DNA from: Bradyrhizobium manausense
Lineage (GTDB): Bacteria; Pseudomonadota; Alphaproteobacteria; Rhizobiales; Xanthobacteraceae
Direction of reading: 5' to 3'
DNA: 64,000 nt
NCBI RefSeq assembly: GCF_018131105.1
Contig: NZ_JAFCJI010000001.1
Span: 1,736,001 to 1,800,000 of the forward strand
The translations under genes were made by a program, and so were the position numbers. Shown in pieces: positions 55,648-64,000 of the stretch. Position 1 is the first letter of the stretch, and every line of letters begins with the position of its first letter. Under the pieces are notes generated by a model, which saw only the letters and a program-made list of their open reading frames with translations, did not search any database and was not told the origin of the DNA.

Positions 55648-56532
55648 CTAGTACAGCCGCATCGGCAGCGGAGCGCCATCCGGGCCGACCAGCAGGCCCC
55701 AGGTCTCATTGGCCGCGACCTCGAGCTCGCGGCTCTGCGCCACGCTGCCTTCGGCCTTGACGGTGACCTTGTGCTTGCCAGGCGGCAGGTCGATCTTCGG
55801 GATGTCAGACTTTTCGCTCGCCGCATCGTCGGTATAGGTCAGTTTTTCTCCCGCGTGCGCCGCCAGTCTGATGGTTCGTTCATTGACCGTGACAACGGCC
55901 GCATCATCGGTCTCGTTGCCAAGCATCAGCTTTACTTGTCCCGGCTTTGGCGAGATGCCCGCCGTCACGGTCCAGGGCTTGCGCAGGGAAAGGTCGGCGA
56001 TCGTCTTGTTGTCCTGGCGGATGAGCCGGAGCGTCGCCGGTCCATCTGCCGTCGTGAAGGCGATCTCGGCCCTGTCGGGCGCGATCACCGCGCTATCAAT
56101 CTCGGTCCAGCCGCGCCGTCCGAGGGCGGCGCGATAGAAGTCGAGCACGGCTGCGAGATCGAGCGGCGTCTCGACATGAGCAGACCTGATGAAGGACGCG
56201 TTCTTCGCGGTCATCAGGTCCCAGCCGTCTGGCAGCGGCAGACCCGCGTCGTCGGACATTTTGGCTTCGAAGGTCCGGCCTGCGGCCCGCGCCAGAATTC
56301 CGAGAGCGGCGCAGATCAGGCGTTCGCCCAGAGTGTCCGGGACGCAGCGATTCCTGGTCGCCCACCAGGTTTGGTCGACGGCGGCGTCCAGGCCCGTGCT
56401 GCGGTACCAGCCGACGTGAAGGCCGTCGGCGGCCCCGTTCGAGGTCGGATCCGGCGTGACGGGGATAGCCATCGCGGCTGTCGCGGCAACCAGACTGGCT
56501 GCGAACACGATACCTAGCGTTGGGCGTTTCAT
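55648..56532 (-). CDS. Secreted protein of unknown function with C-terminal PEGA-like segment
   Basis: The 294-aa protein has a signal peptide (MKRPTLGIVFAASLVAATAA plus MA). A middle domain of mixed character and a C-terminal sandwich follow, the latter with IDLPPGKHKVTVKAEG, similar to PEGA repeats that bind carbohydrate or peptide at the cell surface. A single Cys pair is possible (NRCVPDT and LICAALG). ATG 56532 was selected because it begins the signal peptide; an upstream in-frame extension to 56694 is rejected. It is divergent from the ABC transporter operon. Confidence 0.75.
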   Translation of the reverse strand: MKRPTLGIVFAASLVAATAAMAIPVTPDPTSNGAADGLHVGWYRSTGLDAAVDQTWWATRNRCVPDTLGERLICAALGILARAAGRTFEAKMSDDAGLPLPDGWDLMTAKNASFIRSAHVETPLDLAAVLDFYRAALGRRGWTEIDSAVIAPDRAEIAFTTADGPATLRLIRQDNKTIADLSLRKPWTVTAGISPKPGQVKLMLGNETDDAAVVTVNERTIRLAAHAGEKLTYTDDAASEKSDIPKIDLPPGKHKVTVKAEGSVAQSRELEVAANETWGLLVGPDGAPLPMRLY

Positions 56533-56754
56533 TTTTTTTCCGCGATCCTTATTTTCGCGATTCTCGGGGCTCAGATGACGATCCTGAGCTTGGTCGCCTC
56601 GATCGCGAAAAATGTTCACCGGTCGGGTCGCTCCATGACGCACCGCGTCATCAGGCAGCTCGCGTCGCTGGGGGACGCAAAAGGAAGCTTGCATTTCACA
56701 GGCGACGAATGATCAAATCCCCTGATCGGAATACCTGCGTTGTTGGGGGACCAC

Positions 56755-58347
56755 ATGATGTTCAGGATGATTGCGATCGTCGCGGGGATGGCGCTGGCGC
56801 TGGCGGGATCAGCGGAGGCCCAGACAACACCACGCAAGGGCGGAACCATCCGCATGACCGCGCCTTACGGGTCGAGCTTCACCAGCCTCGACATCCACAC
56901 GACCCAGCGCGCCCAGGACGAGATCTACGCCAAGGCGCTGCATCGCTCGCTCTACATCTGGGACTCCGCGGAAGGAAAGCCGGTTCCGGAACTTGCGAAG
57001 GAGGTCATCGTCTCGGGCGGCGGTCTCGTCCAGACCTTCAAGCTCCGCGACGACGCCTATTTCCACAACGGCCGCAAGATGACGGCTGACGACGTCATCT
57101 GGACCTACAACCGCATCATGGACGGCACCAAGGCCTATCCCGGCGCGCGTTATGTACGCATCATCGAAGGTGCGGCGGCAGTCGAGAAGGGGCAGGCCAA
57201 GGAGATCTCGGGCCTGAAGAAGATCGACGACTTCACCATCGAGATGAAGCTGACCGAAAAGGTCGATCCCGGCTTCTATTTCTTCACGGCGCTGACCTCG
57301 ATCTATCCCGCCGACGAGGCTGCCAAGGACAGCTTCATCCAGCATCCGATCGGCCTTGGCCCGTTCAAGTTCGTCGAGCACGTGCCGGGCTCCCGCATCG
57401 TCATGGAGCGCTGGGACAAGTTCTACAAGCCCGGCAAGCCCTATGCCGACAAGGTCATCGTGTCGATCATGGCGGAAGCCGCGGCGCGCGATGTCGCTTT
57501 CCGCAACAAGGAGATCGACACCTCGGTGCTTGGCCCGGCGCAATATGTCGCCTATCAGGCCGATCCCAACCTCAAGGGCACCATCGCCGAGGTCGCCGAG
57601 GTCTTCACGCGCTACATGGGGATGAATCCCACGTTCAAGCCGTTCTCCGACAAGCGTGTCCGGCAGGCGATCAACTACGCGATCGACACTGATCTGATCA
57701 TCAGCAAGCTGGTCAAGGGCAAGGCCTATCGCGCCACCAGTTGGCTGCCGCTGACCTCGCCGGCCTACGACAAGACGATGAAGCCGTATCCGTACGATCC
57801 CGCCAAGGCCAAGCAGCTGCTTGCTGAGGCCGGCTATCCCTCCGGCTTCGAATTCGAATGGACCACCAGCCAGAACGAAAGCTGGGGCCTGCCGATCGTC
57901 GCGGCCGTGATCCCGATGCTGGACAAGGTCGGCATCAAGGTGAAGGTCAAGCAGGTCGAGGCCGCGGTGCTGTCGGAGGTGGTTCGCACCGGCGATTACC
58001 AGGCCTATATCTATTCGCAGCAGACCGGCCCCGACCCCCAGGCTGCGCTGAAATGCTTCCACTCGGCGACGCCGCAATCGGCCTGCAACTACATGATCTT
58101 CAAGAACGCCGAGTTCGACAAGATCCTGGACGAGGCAGGGCAAGCGGACGACACCGCCAAGCGCACCCAGCTGCTGCAAAAGGCCAATGCGCTGCTCTAT
58201 GAGGAGGCGCCAGTCTGGTTCTTCAACTACAACAAGGCGGTCATGGCCGTGCAGCCCTGGCTCCACGGAATTCAGCTCAACGCGACGGAGCTGACCCACC
58301 AGAACGTCGAGGACGTCTGGGTCGACGAGACCTCGCCCGCGAAGTGA
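56755..58347 (+). CDS. ABC transporter substrate-binding protein, peptide/nickel family 5
   Basis: The 530-aa periplasmic protein has a signal peptide ending AEA-Q. The SBP_bac_5 pattern is present: PELAKEVIVSGGGLVQTFKLRDDAYFHNG, MTADDVIWTYNRIMDG and DKRVRQAINYAIDTDLI. It delivers a small peptide, or possibly another solute, to the following permease genes. ATG 56755 follows GGGGGACCAC; the TTG at 56740 is an unlikely start. The specific substrate cannot be told from sequence. Confidence 0.92.
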   Translation: MMFRMIAIVAGMALALAGSAEAQTTPRKGGTIRMTAPYGSSFTSLDIHTTQRAQDEIYAKALHRSLYIWDSAEGKPVPELAKEVIVSGGGLVQTFKLRDDAYFHNGRKMTADDVIWTYNRIMDGTKAYPGARYVRIIEGAAAVEKGQAKEISGLKKIDDFTIEMKLTEKVDPGFYFFTALTSIYPADEAAKDSFIQHPIGLGPFKFVEHVPGSRIVMERWDKFYKPGKPYADKVIVSIMAEAAARDVAFRNKEIDTSVLGPAQYVAYQADPNLKGTIAEVAEVFTRYMGMNPTFKPFSDKRVRQAINYAIDTDLIISKLVKGKAYRATSWLPLTSPAYDKTMKPYPYDPAKAKQLLAEAGYPSGFEFEWTTSQNESWGLPIVAAVIPMLDKVGIKVKVKQVEAAVLSEVVRTGDYQAYIYSQQTGPDPQAALKCFHSATPQSACNYMIFKNAEFDKILDEAGQADDTAKRTQLLQKANALLYEEAPVWFFNYNKAVMAVQPWLHGIQLNATELTHQNVEDVWVDETSPAK

Positions 58348-58400
58348 CACGCGTTCTCGTGCTCCCTCCGTCGCCATAGGCGATGGAGGGAGGGAAGAAA

Positions 58401-59330
58401 GTGCCGATGCTCTCCTTCCTGATCCGTCGCCTCCTGCAAACCATTCCGACCGTGCTCGCTGTCGTGCTGTTGGTCTTCGTGCTGTTCAGCGTGGTACCCG
58501 GCAGCATTGCTTCAAGCATGAGCGACGACGTCGATCCCCAGGTCGAGTTGCGCTTGAAGCAGCAGCTCGGCTTCAACGATCCCCTCCATGTGCGCTTCGG
58601 CAAGTACATCGCCAAGCTCGCGACCGGCGACTTCGGGACCTCGTTCCGAACCCGCGAGCCCGTCACCAGCATGATCGCCAAGCGGGCCTGGCCGACGCTG
58701 CAATTGATCTTCACGGCCATGGCATTTTCGGTCGTGCTCGGCGTGCCTCTTGGCTTCATCGCCGCCTTGCGGCCGGGTGGTCTTGTCGACAGTGCCGCGA
58801 TGGTCCTGGCGGTGTCTGGTCTGTCCATTGCCAAATTCTGGCTCGGACTGGTGCTGATGTATCTGTTTGCGCTCAAGCTCGGCTGGCTGCCGAGTTTCGG
58901 CTATGGCGATGGCGGCTTGAAATATCTGCTGCTGCCGGCCGTGACGCTCGGCGTCTCGCCGATGGCGCTGTTTGCTCGCACGACACGCGCTGCGGTCCTC
59001 GAGATCATGACGGCCGATTTCGTCCGCACCGCGCGCTCCAAGGGCATGAGCGAGACCCGCGTGGTGAAGTGGCATGTGATGCGCAATGCGCTCGTCATCA
59101 TTCTCACCACCGTCGGCCTGCAGTTCGGCGGGCTGATGGGGCAGGCGGTGGTCGTCGAAAAGCTGTTCTCCTGGCCGGGCATCGGCTCGCTGCTGGTCGA
59201 CAGTGTCTTGCAGCGCGACATTCCGGCGGTCCAGGGCTCCATTCTCGTGGTGGTGCTGGCCTTTCTTGCGATCAACCTGCTGGTCGATTTGCTCTACGGC
59301 GTGATCGATCCGAGGATCAGATACGCATGA
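58401..59330 (+). CDS. ABC transporter permease, DppB-like
   Basis: A protein of about 309 aa with six helices. The EAA-type loop FVRTARSKGMSETRVVKWHVMRNAL and the FLIRRLLQTIPTVLAVVLLVF start match DppB/OppB permeases. The likely start is GTG 58401 behind GGAGGGAAG; ATG 58407 and ATG 58383 are alternatives. It overlaps the next gene by 4 nt (ATGA). Confidence 0.92.
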   Translation: MPMLSFLIRRLLQTIPTVLAVVLLVFVLFSVVPGSIASSMSDDVDPQVELRLKQQLGFNDPLHVRFGKYIAKLATGDFGTSFRTREPVTSMIAKRAWPTLQLIFTAMAFSVVLGVPLGFIAALRPGGLVDSAAMVLAVSGLSIAKFWLGLVLMYLFALKLGWLPSFGYGDGGLKYLLLPAVTLGVSPMALFARTTRAAVLEIMTADFVRTARSKGMSETRVVKWHVMRNALVIILTTVGLQFGGLMGQAVVVEKLFSWPGIGSLLVDSVLQRDIPAVQGSILVVVLAFLAINLLVDLLYGVIDPRIRYA

Positions 59331-60144
59331 AGCTCCGCGCCAATCTCATCATCGGCGGCGCGTTGTTCGCGCTCGCGATCCTGGTCGGCGTGCTCGCGCC
59401 CTGGCTGGCGCACACGGATCCCGTGCTGGACGCCAATCTGATGAATGCGGAGGAGCCGCCGAGCTGGGCCTGGTGGTTCGGCACCGACGACCAGGGCCGC
59501 GACATCTATTCCCGCGTCGTCTACGGCGCACGCGTCTCGCTTACGGTCGGCATCGTCTCGCAACTCATCAACAGCGTCATCGGCGTCGCCCTGGGTCTGA
59601 GCGCTGGCTATTGGGGCGGCTGGTGGGACGATTTCGTCAACGCCCTGACCAATGTGATGCTCGCGATCCCATCGCTGATCTTTGCGCTCGCCATCATGGC
59701 GGTGCTTGGACCGGGCCTGACCAGCCTCTTGATCGCGCTCGGGCTGACCAACTGGTCCTTTACGTGCCGGATCGCACGGGCCTCCGCGCTGTCGCTGAGG
59801 AGCCAGGGCTATGTGCAGGCCGCCACCGTGCTCGGCTACAGCGATTTTCGGATCATGATCACGCAGCTCCTGCCGAACATGCTCGGCCCGATCGTCGTCA
59901 TCGGTACGCTCGGCATGGGCAGTGCGGTTCTCTCCGAGGCCGCCTTGTCGTTCCTCGGCCTCGGCGTCCGGCCACCGTTCCCGAGTTGGGGCAGCATGCT
60001 GTCCGACGCCCGCGACCAGATCACGACGGCGCCGTGGCTCTCGGTATTTCCGGGTCTCGCCATCTTCCTGACGGTGCTCGGGCTCAATCTGCTCGGCGAC
60101 GGCCTGCGCGACATTCTCGATCCCCAATCGCGGAGCCGGCGGGC

Positions 60145-60148
<4 letters not shown>
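59327..60148 (+). CDS. ABC transporter permease, DppC-like
   Basis: The 273-aa protein is the second permease. It has the DppC-specific start with WWFGTDDQGRDIYSRVVYGAR, the EAA loop YVQAATVLGYSDFRIMITQLLPN, and the ending LNLLGDGLRDILDP. Translational coupling on both sides: ATGA overlap with the previous gene and with the first ATPase. Confidence 0.92.
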
Positions 60149-61117
<969 letters not shown>

Positions 61118-61125
<8 letters not shown>

Positions 61126-62155
61126 GCCGCAGGGGAGGGTGAATGACGATCTCATTCTCAGCGTCGAGGATCTCGCGGTGCATTTCCCGCTGGGCGGCGG
61201 CTTGCTGGGCGGTGGCCGGCGGCTGCTCCGCGCGGTCGATGGTGTCGATCTCAAGCTGAAGCGCGGCGAATGCCTCGGCCTCGTCGGCGAGTCCGGCTCC
61301 GGCAAGTCGACGGTGGCCTTGTCGATCCTCGGCCTGCTGACGCCGACCCGCGGGCGCATCGTGCTGGACGGGCAGGTGGTGACATCAAGGCCATCCGTCG
61401 ATCGGAGATCGCTGGCCCGCATCGTGCAGATCGTATTTCAGGATCCCTATGCGTCGCTCAATCCGCGCCAGACCGTCCGTCGCACGCTGGAAGATCCCCT
61501 GCGCGTGCATGGCGTGACGGCCAGGAGCGAGATCGAGGATCGCGTCGCGATCATGCTGCGGCATGTGGGCCTGCGGCCCGAACAGGCCGATCGCTACCCC
61601 CATGAATTCTCCGGCGGCCAGCGCCAGCGCATCGGTATTGCACGGGCGCTGATCCTCAATCCAAAGATCGTGATCTGTGACGAGCCCGTCTCGGCGCTCG
61701 ACGTCTCGATCCGCGCCCAGATCATCAACCTGCTGCTGGAGCTCAAGGACACGCTCGGTCTCTCCTACATCATGATCAGCCACGATCTCGGCGTCGTCGA
61801 GCACATGAGCGACCGGGTCGCCGTGATGTATCTCGGCCGCATCGTCGAGAACGGCGACTGGCGCGAAATCTTCGAGCGGCCCGCGCATCCCTACACGCAG
61901 GCCCTGATCGCTGCGATCCCGGACCCGCTGCGGCATGCTCCGTTAGCCACGACAGGCGGCGACCTTCCCAACCCGCTCAATCCCCCGAACGGCTGTGCCT
62001 TCAGCCCGAGATGTCGTTACGCGGAAGACGTTTGCCGCCACGAGCCGGGGCCGGTGCTGGAAACGCGGCCCGACGGGCACGCCGTGCGGTGCTGGCGGAG
62101 TGAGGAGATTGCGGGGCGGATGGCCTTGACCTCCATCGAAAGCGATCACCCCTAG
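61118..62155 (+). CDS. ABC transporter ATP-binding protein, DppF-like
   Basis: The 345-aa second ATPase has Walker A GLVGESGSGKST, signature FSGGQRQRIGIARAL, Walker B IVICDEPVSALD and the peptide-family C-terminal CAFSPRCRYAEDVC. It completes a five-gene transporter (binding protein, two permeases, two ATPases), all overlapping except after the binding protein. No peptidase or metabolic gene is attached to suggest the substrate. Confidence 0.93.
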
Positions 62156-62184
62156 GAGGCGCCGGCACCTGCAGCGCGCAAAGC

Positions 62185-63117
62185 TTAAGGCCGCTTTCGA
62201 GCCAACGAAGGGGGCCGCAGCGGAAGCCCACGCCGTGACGCTTGCGGGCTTCGCATGCGGTCGATTGTCGCCAGAAAGGCCTTGATCAACGGCGAATGAC
62301 CGCGATCGACATGATATGCAATGCTGTAATTCGTTTCGATCTTGTGATCGCTTATTTCGAGCGCTCGCAGATTTGCATGTGGAACAAACTCGAAATCTGC
62401 GACGACACTTATGCCAAGGCCCTGTTCGACGGATTTCCACACCCCCTCGCGACTCTCGATCTCGAAGACAGGCTTGATCGTCAATCCTTTCGCCGTAAGG
62501 CTCGCTTCGAAGGCGCGGCGAGTGGTTGAGCCACGCTCCCGCATGACGAACGGCTGATCCATCAGTTCGCGAAGCTTTACCGACTTTCGATTGAACCAGG
62601 GATGATCCTTGTTGACAAAGACGATCACGCGATGCGTGCGATAGGGGATCATCCTGACCCGCGGATCATCCGGGACCGCGGCAAGAATGGCAACGTCCGC
62701 TTCGAAATCGGTGATGTGACGAAGCGTGCGCTCCGAGTTCGCAAGCAGCGTCGAGATCTGAACTTCGGGGTGGTCGCGCCGGAACGCAGCGATGATCTCG
62801 GTTGCGTGAAACGGCCCAACCGTCGCAACCCGCAAGTGACCCGTGGTTGCCTTACCGTGCGCGGTTAGCAGATCATGCGCCTCGTCGCAGAATTTCATCA
62901 TGCCGCGAGTGGTTTCGAACAGCGCGGTTCCCGCCTCAGTCAGCTCGGTTCGGCGTGATTTCCGGATCAGCAGTTCGACGCCGTAGCGTTCCTCGAGCTC
63001 CTTGACCTGGATCGTAAGCGTCGGCTGACCGACGTTGAGAACGCGCGATGCGGCGGTGAAGCCGCCGTGCTCGGCGACGGCGTGAAAGGCTCGCAGCTGG
63101 CTGAATGATATTGACAC
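62185..63117 (-). CDS. LysR-family regulator, resembling aminoethylphosphonate-catabolism type
   Basis: The 310-aa protein starts FSQLRAFHAVAEHGGFTAAS, an N-terminal HTH with NVGQPTLTIQVKELEERYGV, followed by the type-2 periplasmic-like effector domain. The HTH and the divergent alcohol dehydrogenase match, from memory, the LysR group associated with 2-aminoethylphosphonate catabolism. The in-frame start is GTG 63117, which lies inside the palindrome at 63109-63125, so the protein may repress its own synthesis. A TTG at 63123 is an alternative. Confidence 0.85.
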   Translation of the reverse strand: MSISFSQLRAFHAVAEHGGFTAASRVLNVGQPTLTIQVKELEERYGVELLIRKSRRTELTEAGTALFETTRGMMKFCDEAHDLLTAHGKATTGHLRVATVGPFHATEIIAAFRRDHPEVQISTLLANSERTLRHITDFEADVAILAAVPDDPRVRMIPYRTHRVIVFVNKDHPWFNRKSVKLRELMDQPFVMRERGSTTRRAFEASLTAKGLTIKPVFEIESREGVWKSVEQGLGISVVADFEFVPHANLRALEISDHKIETNYSIAYHVDRGHSPLIKAFLATIDRMRSPQASRRGLPLRPPSLARKRP

Positions 63118-63125
63118 AATCAATA
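63109..63125. promoter_or_regulatory. Candidate LysR operator between LysR and the alcohol dehydrogenase
   Basis: TATTGA-CACAA-TCAATA is a perfect 17-bp inverted repeat that fits the T-N11-A rule of LysR sites. A further TCAATAG copy begins at 63150, exactly 30 bp from the TCAATAG at 63120, about three helical turns. TTGTCA at 63147-63152 could be a -35 for the dehydrogenase gene. Confidence 0.5.
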
Positions 63126-63196
63126 GATCATATCCAAGAAATGAATTTGTCAATAGGTGGCAAAACCATAGTCTCGCGCCAAACGGAGGAAGCGCG

Positions 63197-64000
63197 ATGG
63201 CTTGGAAGTACACCAACCCGGTCCAGATTGAATTCGGCGTCGACAGCTTCGACAAGCTTGGGTCGCTGATCGGAAGCCGCACTTACGCGCTCGTCACCTA
63301 TGGTGAGCCGGTCTTCCAGCAGTTGGAACGCAGATTGGTCGAAACGGCCGGAGCCCCGGTTCTCGCTATCCGCGACGTTGCTCCGAATCCGGACTACCGG
63401 CTGCTCGCGCGGCAGACCGCCCGTTTCGCCGAACTCCAAAGCCAACCCGACCTCATCGTGGCTCTCGGCGGGGGCTCCGTCATTGACTCGGCCAAGGTGT
63501 TTGCGGCCGCCGGCGGCGATTTTACGCGCGTCAAAGATTATCTGGAGACGCAGCAGGGCGGCGATCGTCTTGCCGCGACGCCGATCATTGCCGTGCCGAC
63601 CACCGCAGGCACCGGCAGCGAGGTCACCTGCTGGGGTACCGTCTGGGACGAAGCAAACGGCAAGAAGTATTCGCTGGCCCGTCCGTCGCTCTATCCGACC
63701 CACGCGGTGATCGATCCGCGCCTGATGCTGGGGAAGCCGCAGCTTCTCACGATCAGCACGGGCCTCGATGCGCTTTCGCACGCGCTGGAAAGCCTCTGGA
63801 ACCTGAACAACAACCCGGTCTCGGCGAACCACGCCGTGGCCGCCGCCCGCAACATTCTCGATTTGCTGCCGCGACTGGTGCGCGACCTCGGGAACCTGGA
63901 GTTGCGCAGCCGCATGGCAATGGCGGCTCTGTTCGCGGGCCTCGCATTCTCCAACACAAAGACGGCGATTGCTCATTCCCTGTCTTATCCGATCACGCTG
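63197..64000 (+). CDS. Iron-containing alcohol dehydrogenase, phosphonoacetaldehyde-reductase-like (3' end beyond window)
   Basis: The first 268 codons encode a group III Fe-ADH. NAD(P)-binding VALGGGSVIDSAKV is present, and Asp191 and His195 (GLDALSHALE) plus His260 (TAIAHSLSY) are metal ligands; the last His would lie after the window. The segment TAGTGSEVTCWGTVWDE with KKYSL resembles the phosphonate-associated Fe-ADH family, which reduces phosphonoacetaldehyde. ATG 63197 follows GGAGGAAG. It is divergent from the LysR gene, its likely regulator. Other phosphonate genes may lie downstream. Confidence 0.85.
   Translation, partial: MAWKYTNPVQIEFGVDSFDKLGSLIGSRTYALVTYGEPVFQQLERRLVETAGAPVLAIRDVAPNPDYRLLARQTARFAELQSQPDLIVALGGGSVIDSAKVFAAAGGDFTRVKDYLETQQGGDRLAATPIIAVPTTAGTGSEVTCWGTVWDEANGKKYSLARPSLYPTHAVIDPRLMLGKPQLLTISTGLDALSHALESLWNLNNNPVSANHAVAAARNILDLLPRLVRDLGNLELRSRMAMAALFAGLAFSNTKTAIAHSLSYPITL

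Overview
The window is about 64 kb of high-GC chromosome from an alphaproteobacterium, most likely Bradyrhizobium or a close relative. This rests on the protein sequences and on the gene orders glnB/nnr, tig-clpP-clpX-lon and nuoA-N-birA-rnj-mce. It also rests on paired inverted repeats ending in GTCATTGCGAG and on a fegAB-like siderophore locus next to nuoA. No mobile element, prophage, CRISPR array or rRNA operon was seen. It reads as stable core chromosome with small accessory modules between the core blocks.

Layout. 1-3.4 kb: the start of a PII gene (minus strand) with a sigma-54-type promoter, nnr (NAD(P)HX repair), and a Tat-exported multicopper-oxidase-fold protein whose copper-ligand motifs look degenerate. 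3.5-11.1 kb: tRNA-Leu, then tig, clpP, clpX and lon (protein folding and proteolysis), a GFA-family protein and tRNA-Val. 11.2-20.3 kb: a methyltransferase, a palindromic repeat, and a minus-strand metal-efflux cluster (small CHGC protein, czcC, czcB, czcA, CDF transporter). The cluster faces a possible stress-controlled pair of membrane proteins, one of them only 24 aa. 20.8-26.5 kb: AraC regulator, pepT, HU-like protein, tRNA-Asp, and a TPR/O-GlcNAc-transferase-like protein. 26.7-30.9 kb: a probable catabolic module (alpha/beta hydrolase, MFS transporter, Rieske oxygenase, MarR regulator). 31.0-34.7 kb: TonB-dependent siderophore receptor, PepSY membrane reductase-like protein and a coupled small membrane protein, with three 12-bp iterons upstream.

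35.0-50.5 kb: a complete 14-gene complex I operon nuoA-N with separate nuoC and nuoD. It carries two extra genes, an FkbM-type methyltransferase between nuoD and nuoE and a 67-aa membrane protein between nuoE and nuoF, and its NuoL has a His/Asp-rich insertion. The same strand continues through birA, rnj, mce, a DUF1467 protein, an unknown exported protein and mtnK to 55.5 kb. After a second copy of the palindromic repeat come a minus-strand secreted protein and a five-gene peptide-type ABC transporter (56.8-62.2 kb). The window ends with a divergent LysR regulator / iron-containing alcohol dehydrogenase pair resembling those of 2-aminoethylphosphonate catabolism; the dehydrogenase is cut by the window edge.

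The strongest leads are the accessory genes and the His-rich NuoL loop inside the nuo operon, the 12-bp iterons before the siderophore receptor, the copper-less MCO-fold protein, and the regulatory sites of the metal-efflux and phosphonate loci. All family assignments come from reading motifs by eye; no database search was run.
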